Numbered from the stretch's first letter, positions 1 through 9,045 are shown. The stretch is DNA of 64,000 nt from Catalinimonas sp038039535 (GCF_038039535.1 NZ_JBBPHP010000001.1:801614-865613), one strand, 5' to 3'. Notes: generated from the letters alone by a model not told the origin. A program made the numbers and translations.

Positions 1-756
1 ATTAGCCTGGTAGTTAAATCCCAGGTTGGCAGTAACTCCATCAGGGGCATCTTCACCAGATTTGGTGGTTACGATAATTGCACCATTATTAGCACGGCTT
101 CCGTAAAGTGCAGCCGCATTACCACCTTTCAGCACAGATATACTGGCAATATTGTCAGGTGAAATATCGGCAATACTACCCCCTATCGGGATACCATCAA
201 CCACATAAAGGGGCTGGCTACCATTGGGCTGTAGTGAGCGGTTACCTCGTAGTACAACTTTGGTAGGAGCTCCTACACCAGCACCAGTAGTAGTGATGGC
301 TACACCGGCTACTTTCCCACTTAAACCTTCGGTTATGTTCAAAGGTCTTGTTTCTTCAATTCCCTCGCTTGCGACCTCCTGCGTACTATAGGTTAGTGTA
401 CGCTTCTCCTTGGTAATACCGAGGGCAGTAACCACTACCTCGCCAAGTTGCTGTAAATCGGGCATAAGCACTACATCAATGGTAGATCTGCCGTTTACTT
501 CCTCAGTAACAGATTCAAAACCTACCGAGGTAAATACAAGTGTGGGATTATCTCCTGAAACGTTGATGGAATAATTACCTTCAACATCGGTGACGGTTCC
601 GGTACTTGTTCCTTGTACGAGTACGTTCACACCAGGTAAAGCAGAGTCATCATCTCCTGATATCACTTTACCTCTTATAGTGCGTGTTTGCGCCTGTGCA
701 TCAAATACTGATAGCAGCAGTAAAAAACAAATAAAAAAAAGTAAGGATTTTCTCAT
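1..756 (-). CDS. SusC/RagA-type TonB-dependent outer-membrane receptor, N-terminal part
   Basis: The first 252 residues of a large receptor whose remainder lies beyond position 1. The reverse strand starts at an ATG (754-756) and shows a signal peptide ending in AQAQ, a carboxypeptidase-regulatory-like domain (about residues 26-105, with the GTSTGTVTDVEGNY motif), a TonB-box-like stretch (EVVVTALGITKEKR) and the beginning of the plug domain with LYVVDGIP and ALYGSRANNGAI. These are hallmarks of SusC proteins, which import oligomers across the outer membrane with a SusD lipoprotein. There is no STN domain, so it is unlikely to signal through a FecR partner, unlike the receptor at 47283. It lies downstream of, and on the same strand as, the operon ending at 1337, but a 580 bp gap suggests its own promoter. 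Confidence 0.93.
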   Translation of the reverse strand, partial: MRKSLLFFICFLLLLSVFDAQAQTRTIRGKVISGDDDSALPGVNVLVQGTSTGTVTDVEGNYSINVSGDNPTLVFTSVGFESVTEEVNGRSTIDVVLMPDLQQLGEVVVTALGITKEKRTLTYSTQEVASEGIEETRPLNITEGLSGKVAGVAITTTGAGVGAPTKVVLRGNRSLQPNGSQPLYVVDGIPIGGSIADISPDNIASISVLKGGNAAALYGSRANNGAIIVTTKSGEDAPDGVTANLGFNYQAN

Positions 757-1336
757 AGTAAAATTTAGTTAATCATGTGAAAGTTTCCTGATTCTTAGTG
801 GAGTCAGAAGGTGTTAAGTTTGGTTAATAGGGGGTTCATGAAAATTTTGTTTTGGTTATTAATGAATGAAAAGCAATTTATTTTGATAAATATCAGAATA
901 TCCTGCATAAGATTACAGCGAAAAGAATCATTATTGACAACTTTTTAAACTTCTCCGAAAAAGGGTCAATAAATTGCAAAACTTCGTTTTTGAATAGCAA
1001 AACCTATAACAAAATTGAAATAAATGTATCGGTTACGTTACCATTAATCATCAAATGAAAATGCTCCTGACATCTGTATTCCGGAGTATTGGAATACTAT
1101 TAAGTCAGAAATACCAAGCACCTCCGATTTGCATTCTTGCATAATCTGCAAAGGCAAAGCAGACAAAATTATTACTTATGTATCTTCTTCCTTTTACAGG
1201 TCTAGTCAAAATATTTTTAACCAGCTAAATGAATACTCAATAGTGCATTCTAAAGACTAGTATAGCTATAAATATAAGAAAAAAAACACGCTTCACTAAC
1301 ATCCAATGGCTTTAATTTCCTTTCTGTATTCAAGGC
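757..1336. other. Intergenic region upstream of the SusC gene
   Basis: This 580 bp AT-rich stretch holds no convincing gene. It contains one clear interrupted inverted repeat at 1067-1108, listed separately. The promoter of the SusC gene should lie here, but I could not assign a box with confidence. Confidence 0.6.
1067..1108. repeat. Interrupted inverted repeat, possible operator or hairpin
   Basis: Nested arms: outer CTGAC (1067-1071) with GTCAG (1104-1108), and inner GTATTCC (1076-1082) with GGAATAC (1091-1097) around an 8-base centre. It sits about 310 bp upstream of the SusC start and 230 bp downstream of the previous gene's stop. It could be a binding site or an RNA hairpin; nothing in the sequence decides between them. 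Confidence 0.4.
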
Positions 1337-2761
1337 TTAGCTAGTCCTATCTATGGGTAGAATAACTTCCCATATTCTTCCTCCGGTTTCTATAATGTAT
1401 ACATGATTGTCAATCATCAAGGCATCCGTGGGTCCTCTGAAACCATCTGCAATTCTGTAGCAGTGCACTATATAGTTATCAAGATCGGCCTTATACTCAA
1501 GTTCCATATGGATCAGATCGCCGCCCAAAAGAGAGAGTCTACGCATTAGACTGGATTGTGCACCAAATGAATAGCCCAGCACAAAACCATCACCTTTGAA
1601 GGGTTCCGACAGCAGGCTGTCCTGATCAAAAAACAATCCTAGGGGAGAGCGATGGCCGGTAAATGTGCCTACTGCTTCTCCGGTATCATCTCCATCCATG
1701 ACTTCACCCGTCTCTACATCACGGTAAAAATTTGCATCAGGGCCATAGTTTAATACTGGTAGGGTAAACTCAAGGTCTATCGGTTTTTTAGGAAAATCAG
1801 GGTCAGTTTTAAAGTAGTTATGATTATAGGCATAAGCAGCCGGATTAATAAATGGATCTTTCTCCGGATCAGGCTCCCAGTCTGCATACTGCTGAGGGTT
1901 ATCGGTATTCCCCATTCTCCAGGGGAAACCGTAATGATATCCTTCCCTGAGCCAGAACATATCTTCGGGATGGTCATAATCAGAAGAGTTGGATACTGCG
2001 AATAAATGACCAGCAGGAGAGAATTCCAGGTCATAGGCATTCCTTACACCATCGGCAAAGAGATATCCTTTTTCTGCCAGAAAAGTAGAGTCATCTTTGA
2101 GTACAATGTCCTTCCCATCTATAGGTAACCTGAAGACGCAGGCAGTCAGAAAAGACTCCCTCAGTCCGGGGTAACGTCCATCATTGTCCTGCACTTCTCC
2201 ATGGTCTGTACGTGCTCCACTATTCACATAAATGTATTCTTCATTTGGATCAATGGCGATGCCGTTGAACTCATGACTGTACAATGTTTTGGGTTTGCCG
2301 TATAGCTCAGTAATGGCTAATGTATCCCAAACATACTTTCCTTCAGCACTGAGTTCGCCTCGCATCACAATACCTTTAGTAGCAGTGTTGTCATTGTAAA
2401 ATTTATTGCCTACCAGAAAAATGCTGCTATCCCGGAAGTGCATGCCCTGAAGAGACTCTACCCCATGATCCTCCACTGAGTAAACTTTTTCATCGTAAAG
2501 AGAGTCCTGATTCCTGTATATCCTGTAGATATCTCCTCTCATGGTATTATAAAAAAAGTCACCCGTAACAGGGTCAAGGCAGAGGCGGATTGCGCCTCTT
2601 TCTATCTCCATAAAAGGGTTTACACCCACATTTTCTACCAGTGCCCTGACTTCTCTTTCGTCGGCAGGCTTTTCCTGAACTTTAGCAGTAGATTCTGACT
2701 GTTTGCAAGCTGGAATAAGCGCAAGACAGCATAATATTACCAATGATAATTGGCTATTCAT
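1337..2761 (-). CDS. PQQ-type sugar dehydrogenase-like lipoprotein
   Basis: A 474-residue protein with a lipoprotein signal (lipobox LIPAC near residue 19), so it is probably anchored in the outer or inner membrane facing the periplasm. The body resembles the six-bladed soluble glucose/sorbosone dehydrogenase family: repeated blade motifs, FSPAGHLFAVSNSSD, and REGYHYGFPWRMG, the equivalent of the family's G-x-x-Y/F-G-W/F-P signature. There is no haem motif, unlike the relative at 7279. It is the last gene of the minus-strand operon, 42 bp after the amidohydrolase. Substrate is unknown; oxidation of a sugar or amino sugar at C1 is an inference from the family. Catalytic activity and PQQ use are not proven by the motifs seen. 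Confidence 0.75.
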   Translation of the reverse strand: MNSQLSLVILCCLALIPACKQSESTAKVQEKPADEREVRALVENVGVNPFMEIERGAIRLCLDPVTGDFFYNTMRGDIYRIYRNQDSLYDEKVYSVEDHGVESLQGMHFRDSSIFLVGNKFYNDNTATKGIVMRGELSAEGKYVWDTLAITELYGKPKTLYSHEFNGIAIDPNEEYIYVNSGARTDHGEVQDNDGRYPGLRESFLTACVFRLPIDGKDIVLKDDSTFLAEKGYLFADGVRNAYDLEFSPAGHLFAVSNSSDYDHPEDMFWLREGYHYGFPWRMGNTDNPQQYADWEPDPEKDPFINPAAYAYNHNYFKTDPDFPKKPIDLEFTLPVLNYGPDANFYRDVETGEVMDGDDTGEAVGTFTGHRSPLGLFFDQDSLLSEPFKGDGFVLGYSFGAQSSLMRRLSLLGGDLIHMELEYKADLDNYIVHCYRIADGFRGPTDALMIDNHVYIIETGGRIWEVILPIDRTS

Positions 2762-2803
2762 CTAAAAGATAAGTAAGCATACGAAGAAAGGTTAGCGGTT
2801 CCT

Positions 2804-4042
2804 TTACTCAACTATCCAGTATGGACGGGAAATTCCGTTGAGGTCATAGACAACATCTCCTGCCCTGATTGTAAGCTCACATTGTAGTTTTTGTGTGCCA
2901 TCCATTCTGTATCCTCCTGAGTCAATAAAGCCAAATTCTCCTTCAAGCAGGCTAAATACTGCGATGTCGGCAACTGCTCCCTCACTCAGGTGGCCGAGTT
3001 CCTCCCGATGGATTACCTGGGCGGGTTTCCAGGTAGAGGCTTCTATCACTTCTTCCAGCGTCATACCCATATTAAGAAATTTGGACATGATATTAAGCTG
3101 ATCTTTCATCCCGGCATTCATGCTTCCTGTGTGTAAGTCAGTGCTGATCGTATTAGGACGAAAGCCTTCTTTCATGGCAGGAATCGCCTGGCGGAAAAGG
3201 AAACTCCCTCCCCCATGTCCTACATCAAAGATGATCCCTTTCTTCTGAGCTTCATATACATAAGGTCTTACATGCCCTCTCTCATCCACTATGGGAATTC
3301 TGCCCGGTACATGCGCAAAAGCATGGGTGAAAATATCTCCGGGGCGCAGCTTTTCCATAAACAAAGTCTCAAGCGAAAGGGGAGGAATATGACCGCCAAA
3401 ATCTATCATCACGGGTACGTTGGCCATTTCACCGGCAATTACTGCCTGCTCTACGGGCTTCCATTCGGGGCCTGCGTAGTGGGCTACTTTTACGCCTACG
3501 ATCTCAGGATAGCGCTGCGCCATCATCCCGGTCATTTTGCCATCCATATCGTTGAGGTTTTGCTCATACGGTCCACCTTTCATTCCGGAGCCTACAATGT
3601 TGAGGAAAGAAAGTACCCTTGTTTTGGATTGGTCTATGGTCTGCTCCTTAAAAGTATTGAAGTTTTTCCAGCCTGCTCCTCCCACATCTACCACAGTAGT
3701 TACCCCTGCTCTGAATGTAAAACCATCAGGAGGAAGTGCTGTAAAGCTGTTGCTAAGGTAAGCATCCGGCTCAGTGCCGTGAAAATTATGGGAATGAATG
3801 TCAATGAGGCCGGGCGTGACGTATAGGCCGCTGACATCTACTACTTTTTCTGCTTCATCTTCGGAAATATTTTTTGCCACGCGTACAATGCTGTCTCCGC
3901 TGATGGCAATGTCCATCACTTCGTCAATATTATTTTTAGGGTCTATTACGTGTCCTCCTTTGAGGAGCAGGCTATAGTTTTGTGCCCAGGCCTGACTAAC
4001 GAGGCAGAGCAAAAGGAAAAGTAAAGGAAGTTTTATTCTCAT
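2804..4042 (-). CDS. Exported amidohydrolase/deacetylase-family metallohydrolase
   Basis: A 412-residue amidohydrolase-superfamily protein with a cleavable signal peptide ending AWAQ. Visible motifs are the N-terminal LLKGGHVIDPKN strand, the metal-binding pair in LIDIHSHNFHG (about residue 82), later metal-site candidates in HAFAHVPG and FDVGHGGGSFL, and STDLHTGSMN with the catalytic Asp. The composition matches the dihydroorotase-like deacetylase group (EF_0837/AHA_3915 type), known to neighbour SelA-like PLP proteins, which is what follows here. It probably hydrolyses an N-acyl or amide bond in the periplasm. It lies 69 bp downstream of the first PLP gene. Substrate is unknown; N-acetylated sugar acids or D-amino acids are the natural guesses. 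Confidence 0.8.
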   Translation of the reverse strand: MRIKLPLLFLLLCLVSQAWAQNYSLLLKGGHVIDPKNNIDEVMDIAISGDSIVRVAKNISEDEAEKVVDVSGLYVTPGLIDIHSHNFHGTEPDAYLSNSFTALPPDGFTFRAGVTTVVDVGGAGWKNFNTFKEQTIDQSKTRVLSFLNIVGSGMKGGPYEQNLNDMDGKMTGMMAQRYPEIVGVKVAHYAGPEWKPVEQAVIAGEMANVPVMIDFGGHIPPLSLETLFMEKLRPGDIFTHAFAHVPGRIPIVDERGHVRPYVYEAQKKGIIFDVGHGGGSFLFRQAIPAMKEGFRPNTISTDLHTGSMNAGMKDQLNIMSKFLNMGMTLEEVIEASTWKPAQVIHREELGHLSEGAVADIAVFSLLEGEFGFIDSGGYRMDGTQKLQCELTIRAGDVVYDLNGISRPYWIVE

Positions 4043-4111
4043 GGTTCAGGTTTTATGCACTAGAAATATAAAAGACAGGTGATGAAAAGTAGGACCTGCC
4101 TGGTCAATATG

Positions 4112-5341
4112 TTATGAAGTTGCTGCATCTGCCAGCGCCTGTTGCAGACGTGAAGCTACGATTCTTTCCTGTCCGGGACGCATCATCCAGGTAGTGATGC
4201 TAATGGAGTCTTCTCCACCACCGGCTACCTCAATAGAGGGGTGGCCGCTACGAAGTACTTCTTTAAGTTCGTTGCCGGAAATCTTTACTTTTTTGGTGTC
4301 CCAGGAGACGCCCAGCGTAGGCACGTGATTAGCAATCGGTGGTACATGGATATCAGTAGTTACACCTTCCACAGATTTTGCTGCATCAGCAATATGAGCC
4401 ACCTGATCTTCCCATAGCTTCCACTCTTTGTCACGATCGCTATTGAGGAAAGCCTCTAAGGCAGCCCACATACCCAATATCTCTTCTTTGTTGATTTTCA
4501 TTCCTCTGCCGACAGTATCTCCTCTAGGAGGAGCGCTGAGTCGGGCAGCGGCGATCAGGTCTTTCTTACCCAGTAGCAGTCCTGCACTTTGAGGTCCTCT
4601 TAGGCCTTTGCCCCCAGAAAAACAAACCAGGTCGTAGCCCATTTGAGTGTATTTCCAGAGGTTTTCTACGGGAGGTACATCGGCCGCACAGTCATTCATG
4701 CAGGGGATATTGTTTTTCTTTCCTACTTCCAGCCATTCTTCTACGCTGATCTCTCCATTGGGTTCAAAGGCGTTGATGTAGAGCATCATGGCAGTGTTTT
4801 TATTAATGGCTTTCTCCAGGTCTTTGCGACTTTCTACTTCTACCACTTTTACCCCGCAGTTACGCACAGCATGGGCATAGCCAATATTATGCGCCTTTTG
4901 GATGATAACTTCAGTTTTCATTCCGGTACCTTCCAGGTGAGGGATTTGCGCAGCTTTTTTCGGGTCCATTCCGGTAAGTACGCCTGCCATCCCGAAGGTC
5001 ATGGCAGAAAAAGCACCGGAGGTGACCGTAGCAGCTTCACATTTCAACATTTGTGCGATTCTTTCCCCTACTTTGTCCTGTAGCTCATCCAGCATCACGT
5101 AGTGCTGGGAAGCATAGTTATAGGCATCCTTCATTTCTTCACGTAGCAGGGAGCCAGTCATGGCAGTATAGGTACCCGCAGCATTGATGAAAGTACGTAC
5201 TCCCAATTCGGCGAAGTAGTCGCGGTAAAGAGGAGCGGCTGAAGATGCCATGGCTGAGGTAAATGGGGCACTACCCCCAATGAGTCCTCCCACAAATGGC
5301 AGGGCAGAGAGGCGTTTGATTAATTGTCTTCGGTCTAGCAT
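4112..5341 (-). CDS. SelA-like PLP-dependent enzyme with twin-arginine signal (copy 1)
   Basis: A fold-type I PLP enzyme of the SelA / D-glucosaminate-6-phosphate ammonia-lyase-like group. The PLP lysine is in SGGKGLRGPQSAG (about K245), and the pyridine-binding Asp is in NDCAADVPP. I place the start at 5341, not at the in-frame ATG at 5401, because the protein then begins MLDRRQLIKRL, a twin-arginine signal followed by a hydrophobic stretch. Twin-arginine export fits a protein that folds around PLP in the cytoplasm. It is a close paralog of 5968-7200, with RidA between them. The reaction is probably ammonia elimination from an amino acid or amino-sugar acid, inferred from family and context. 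Confidence 0.82.
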   Translation of the reverse strand: MLDRRQLIKRLSALPFVGGLIGGSAPFTSAMASSAAPLYRDYFAELGVRTFINAAGTYTAMTGSLLREEMKDAYNYASQHYVMLDELQDKVGERIAQMLKCEAATVTSGAFSAMTFGMAGVLTGMDPKKAAQIPHLEGTGMKTEVIIQKAHNIGYAHAVRNCGVKVVEVESRKDLEKAINKNTAMMLYINAFEPNGEISVEEWLEVGKKNNIPCMNDCAADVPPVENLWKYTQMGYDLVCFSGGKGLRGPQSAGLLLGKKDLIAAARLSAPPRGDTVGRGMKINKEEILGMWAALEAFLNSDRDKEWKLWEDQVAHIADAAKSVEGVTTDIHVPPIANHVPTLGVSWDTKKVKISGNELKEVLRSGHPSIEVAGGGEDSISITTWMMRPGQERIVASRLQQALADAATS

Positions 5342-5400
5342 AAGATTAGGTGTTAGGTTTAGGAGATTAGGGCAGGGGGTTTGAATGTTTGTAAACTCCA
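5342..5400 (-). repeat. CCTAA-rich low-complexity leader
   Basis: Read on the minus strand, the bases just before the PLP gene start contain four CCTAA words at irregular short spacing (CCCTAATC, TCCTAAA, CCTAACA, CCTAATC). The stretch resembles decayed simple-repeat leaders and is open in frame with the gene, which is why a longer upstream start can be drawn. I see no function. Confidence 0.45.
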
Positions 5401-5422
5401 AAACCCTAGCCCTAAAATCAGT

Positions 5423-5890
5423 CTATACGGAAGCGATACAGTCAATTTCTACCAGTGAATCTCCGGGTACGCCACCGTAAGTAGCGACAGTAGTACGAAC
5501 AGGAGGGTTGTTACCAAAACGCCCGCGGTACACTTCATTCATAGCAGTATAATCGTTAAGGTCAGCAAGGTAGACATTTACTTTTACCACCTTATCCATA
5601 GAGGAACCTGCTTTTTTAAGCTCTTTTTCCAACTCGTTGAGCACGTGATCTGTATGCGCTTTGATATCTCCCTCAAAATGAGCTCCCTTTCCGGCTACGA
5701 ATACAAACCCTCCATGCTTGACAGATCCTGAAAATAGCGGTACTTCCTGACCAGGCTCAGTGTGAGGACTGAAGGTTTCTTTTTCAGCAGTAGCGGATTC
5801 GCTTTTTGCCTGTGCGGCTACACCTAAGCCTGCCACTCCGGCCAGTGAAGCCATCATTTTCTTTAGAATAGATCTACGTTGTGATTTCAT
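5423..5890 (-). CDS. Exported RidA (YjgF/YER057c) family protein
   Basis: RidA proteins hydrolyse reactive enamine/imine intermediates released by PLP lyases to keto acids and ammonia. The C-terminal half has the family pattern: PPVRTTVATYGGVPGDSLVEIDC, where the Arg and Glu match the active site of true RidA enzymes, and HTDHVLNELEKELKKAG. The start at 5890 gives MKSQRRSILKKM, a twin-arginine-like signal ending near AQA; another ATG lies 18 bp upstream. Export is odd, since characterised RidA proteins are cytosolic. It sits between the two SelA-like genes, so it probably acts on their product. Family assignment is firm; export and partner are inference. Confidence 0.85.
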   Translation of the reverse strand: MKSQRRSILKKMMASLAGVAGLGVAAQAKSESATAEKETFSPHTEPGQEVPLFSGSVKHGGFVFVAGKGAHFEGDIKAHTDHVLNELEKELKKAGSSMDKVVKVNVYLADLNDYTAMNEVYRGRFGNNPPVRTTVATYGGVPGDSLVEIDCIASV

Positions 5891-5967
5891 ACTGTTAAAA
5901 TTTAGCATTGGTTATATTAAAAAAATCATTTATGTCTGTTTGATACCGTTTTGAATACCTCATCAAT

Positions 5968-7200
5968 TTATACTGCTGTTTCCAGCACCTCTTTGATGCG
6001 TCTGGCTACAATAGGTACATGCTCCGGCTGAAGGGTCACCACCGCAATACGAAGCCCATCATCTCCGGCTGAGGTCTCAATCCTGGGTTCTCCCGCTCTT
6101 AAAGCTTCTACCACTTCATCAGGCTTGATTTTCACCTTATCCTGATCCCACTTAATATTGAGGCCGGGAAATACGTTGGCCCGTCCCTGAGGAATATAGG
6201 TCTCACCGGTTACACCAGCTACAGTCTCTACTTTTTCAGCAATATGTTTTACACGGCCCAGCCACTCCTGCCACTCTTTTTCATGGTCTTTTTCTATATA
6301 ATGCTTCAAGGCCACATACATACCAAAGATCTCTTCTTTATTCACCTTCATGGAGCGTCCGATCGGGCTCTCATGGGGTGAAAAATTGAGCTTGGCTGCT
6401 TCAATCAGGTCTTTGCGTCCATATAGTAGGCCGGCACTTTGGGGACCGCGAATCATCTTTCCTCCTGAGAAAGTAACCATATCAAAGCCTATTTTCTGGT
6501 ACTTAAACAGGTTCTCAAGCGGAGGTACATCGGCTGCCGCATCTATGAAAGAAGGTATGTTATTGCGTTTGGAGATGGCCACAAATTCTTCATGGCTAAT
6601 GCTATCTTCAATGCCGTACCAGTCAACCGCACCATTGAAGAAGAGAGACATGACAGTACGTTCATTAATGGCTTCTTCCATTTCCTTCGCATTCTCTACT
6701 TCTACCATCTTTACTCCTGCGCTGCGTACTGCCTGATCAAACACATAGCGGTGTTTTTTTTGAATGATTACCTCAGGCTGAGGGCCAGGAAGGTTAGGAA
6801 TCTGTCTGATTTTCTCCATATCCATACCGGTAATGGCTGCTGCTGTACCAATGGTGAGCGCGCAGGCAGCCCCTGAAGTGACCATAGCGGCTTCCACTTC
6901 CAGCATCTCAGCAATTTTTTCTCCTACTTTGTCTTCCACTTCATGCATATTGGCAAAGTCATGCGCGGTAGCATTGATAGCAGCTAAGACTTCTGGCTCC
7001 ATCAATGAGCCGGATAAAAAAGTCATGGTTCCCCGGGCATTGATCAAGGGGCGTATGCCCAGTTCTTTGAATAAATCTTGTTTTGCGGAAATTGCTGCCG
7101 GTGTAGCGGAAGATGATTGGATAGGTATACCACTTCCCACTATACCTCCTATTAAAGGAAGGCTGGCTAAGCGTTTGAGGAGATTTCTTCTATTAAGCAT
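5968..7200 (-). CDS. SelA-like PLP-dependent enzyme with twin-arginine signal (copy 2)
   Basis: A 410-residue paralog of 4112-5341 with the same layout: twin-arginine signal (MLNRRNLLKRL, then hydrophobic residues), an alpha/beta fold-type I domain, the Asp of FIDAAADVPP and the PLP lysine in SGGKMIRGPQSAG (about K248). Signature stretches such as VNKEEIFGM are shared with copy 1, but the substrate side differs (for example NGAVDWYGIEDS against NAFEPNGEIS), suggesting different substrates or a heteromeric enzyme. It is second in the operon, 78 bp after the dehydrogenase-cytochrome gene and 77 bp before RidA. Ammonia-lyase or racemase-type chemistry is likely; the substrate cannot be read from sequence. 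Confidence 0.82.
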   Translation of the reverse strand: MLNRRNLLKRLASLPLIGGIVGSGIPIQSSSATPAAISAKQDLFKELGIRPLINARGTMTFLSGSLMEPEVLAAINATAHDFANMHEVEDKVGEKIAEMLEVEAAMVTSGAACALTIGTAAAITGMDMEKIRQIPNLPGPQPEVIIQKKHRYVFDQAVRSAGVKMVEVENAKEMEEAINERTVMSLFFNGAVDWYGIEDSISHEEFVAISKRNNIPSFIDAAADVPPLENLFKYQKIGFDMVTFSGGKMIRGPQSAGLLYGRKDLIEAAKLNFSPHESPIGRSMKVNKEEIFGMYVALKHYIEKDHEKEWQEWLGRVKHIAEKVETVAGVTGETYIPQGRANVFPGLNIKWDQDKVKIKPDEVVEALRAGEPRIETSAGDDGLRIAVVTLQPEHVPIVARRIKEVLETAV

Positions 7201-7278
7201 GATTCGTTTTTATGGGTAGTGTAGATTAATTTTCTCAATATTAAATTATTCTGCAAGTTTCTGAGGATTTGCTGTGCT

Positions 7279-9045
7279 TTATTCCTTCTGTAAAGTTTCC
7301 CTTACGGCACTTACTTCTTCGGCACTTATCTCACTGGCATTATTTCCAAAGTTTTGTCGTACATAAGTCAGCACCCGGGCTACGTCTTCATCACTCAAAA
7401 AGCTGTGCTGAGGCATCAGGCTATTGTAAGGCTTTCCTTTCACTTCTATAGGACCTTCCAGACCATTCAGAATTACTTCAATCAGCTCACTTTTATCACC
7501 CAGCACCCACTTAGTACCTACCAGGGTAGGAAAACGCTGAGAATCGCCCTGTCCGTTGCGCTGATGGCAGGTAGCACAATAGGTATTGAATATCTTGGCT
7601 CCCTCTACCGCTACTCCTCTGTCCAGATTATCTTCCGCTTCATCAGGCGTTCTGATATGGGATAGCGTTTTTCTTGCTTCCATGCTGGCTAGTTGTACTT
7701 CACCAAAGTCATTTTTGTCGCCTTTGTACATCACCCGCCATATTTTTCCTTTTTCAGTTTCTCCAATATACAAAGATCCATCGGGACCCATGGCGATGCC
7801 CATAGGGCGGTAGACTGCATCACTTACATTAACGATAGGGTCAACTCCGGCAAATCCATCGGCAAAAATTTCAAAGTCGCCGGTAGGAGCCCCATTTTCA
7901 AAAGGGATGAAGGCAATGATGTAACCGGATTGTGGGTAAGGCGCTCGGTTAGTAGAGCCATGAAAAGCCACGAAAGCACCCTGCTTATAACGTTCAGGAA
8001 ACTGCTCGCCGGTATAGAAAAACAAATCATTAGGTGCCCAGTGGCCAGGAAAACCCATAATGGGGTCATCACAGTCGCTGCAACGGCCTACCATATTACC
8101 ATCACCACCATATTCGGGAGCCAGTACTTTTTTCTCTTGCATCTGATCATAATAGCAGTAAGGCCAGCCGAAGTCAGCCCCTTCGGTCACTTTTAAAAAT
8201 TCTTCGGAAGGTAGCAGTGCACTTTGCCAGGGAGTAAATTTCTGAGGCCATAAGCGAAGTAAGTCATCCCGACCATGCATCACCACATACAGATTATTGT
8301 CCATAGGATTCCATTCCATCGCCACTACGCTTCTCATACCGGTGGCAAATTTTTCTCCGTCTTTCTGCGTAAGCCCGGTTTTGCTGGCATCAAAGCGCCA
8401 TACGCCTCCGTGGTCTTCCAGTTGGGGGCATGGGTCCATCCCAGGCACATTGGGAGTGCGTTTTGGGTCCTGGCAGGCATTGGAAGGAGCGCCAAAAGGC
8501 ACATACATATAGCCTTCATTATCAAAAGCTACCGGCTTGGTGATATGCTCATGCATACCGTGCTCATGATCGTCAGTTAGTACAATTTCCATTTCGCTGG
8601 TAGGTACCAGGTCATCGCTGGTAAGGGCATAGCGATAGACCATCAGCTCAGTACTGAAATAGAGATAGTTATTATGTATTCTCATCGAGGTGCCGTAGCC
8701 TCTTTCCCGCTGTGTTTCGCCAAAGGCTTGAATGATATCTGCCTTCCCATCCTGGTTGGTATCTCGTAAAGCTGTAATGGAAAATTTGCCATCAGAAAAT
8801 CTGTTTTTGACAAAAACATCACCATTATCGCGTACTGCCAGATGGCGCGCACGACCCGGTAAGCTGTCTACTACAACAACAGCCTCAAAACCATCAGGTA
8901 GATAAAGTCCGCCATTATCAGGATCAGCGGGAGGTAAGTTGATGTTTTGCTGACATTGGGTAAAACTGGCAAACACTAAGAGAATAATAAGAATATCAAG
9001 ACGCAGACCAAAGCTCAGGGGTTTCATAATATATCTAAAGAACAA
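7279..9045 (-). CDS. Sorbosone/glucose dehydrogenase-like lipoprotein fused to cytochrome c
   Basis: A 588-residue protein. A lipoprotein signal (cysteine in FTQCQQN) is followed by a beta-propeller of the PQQ-dependent L-sorbosone dehydrogenase family (about residues 45-430, with EGADFGWPYCYYD and RPMGIAMGPDGSLYIGE) and a C-terminal class I cytochrome c (about 475-570) with the haem-binding CATCHQRNGQG and a methionine region SLMPQHSFLSDEDVA. Electrons from sugar oxidation would pass to the attached haem and then to the respiratory chain. It is the first gene of the operon, so the promoter must lie in 9046-9908. The two PLP genes and RidA follow at short spacing. Substrate is unknown. Confidence 0.87.
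   Translation of the reverse strand: MFFRYIMKPLSFGLRLDILIILLVFASFTQCQQNINLPPADPDNGGLYLPDGFEAVVVVDSLPGRARHLAVRDNGDVFVKNRFSDGKFSITALRDTNQDGKADIIQAFGETQRERGYGTSMRIHNNYLYFSTELMVYRYALTSDDLVPTSEMEIVLTDDHEHGMHEHITKPVAFDNEGYMYVPFGAPSNACQDPKRTPNVPGMDPCPQLEDHGGVWRFDASKTGLTQKDGEKFATGMRSVVAMEWNPMDNNLYVVMHGRDDLLRLWPQKFTPWQSALLPSEEFLKVTEGADFGWPYCYYDQMQEKKVLAPEYGGDGNMVGRCSDCDDPIMGFPGHWAPNDLFFYTGEQFPERYKQGAFVAFHGSTNRAPYPQSGYIIAFIPFENGAPTGDFEIFADGFAGVDPIVNVSDAVYRPMGIAMGPDGSLYIGETEKGKIWRVMYKGDKNDFGEVQLASMEARKTLSHIRTPDEAEDNLDRGVAVEGAKIFNTYCATCHQRNGQGDSQRFPTLVGTKWVLGDKSELIEVILNGLEGPIEVKGKPYNSLMPQHSFLSDEDVARVLTYVRQNFGNNASEISAEEVSAVRETLQKE

Noticed and set aside
3215..3826. A 203-codon plus-strand frame inside the amidohydrolase gene
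   Set aside because: It is antisense to an enzyme with clear metal-binding motifs and has no recognisable feature.
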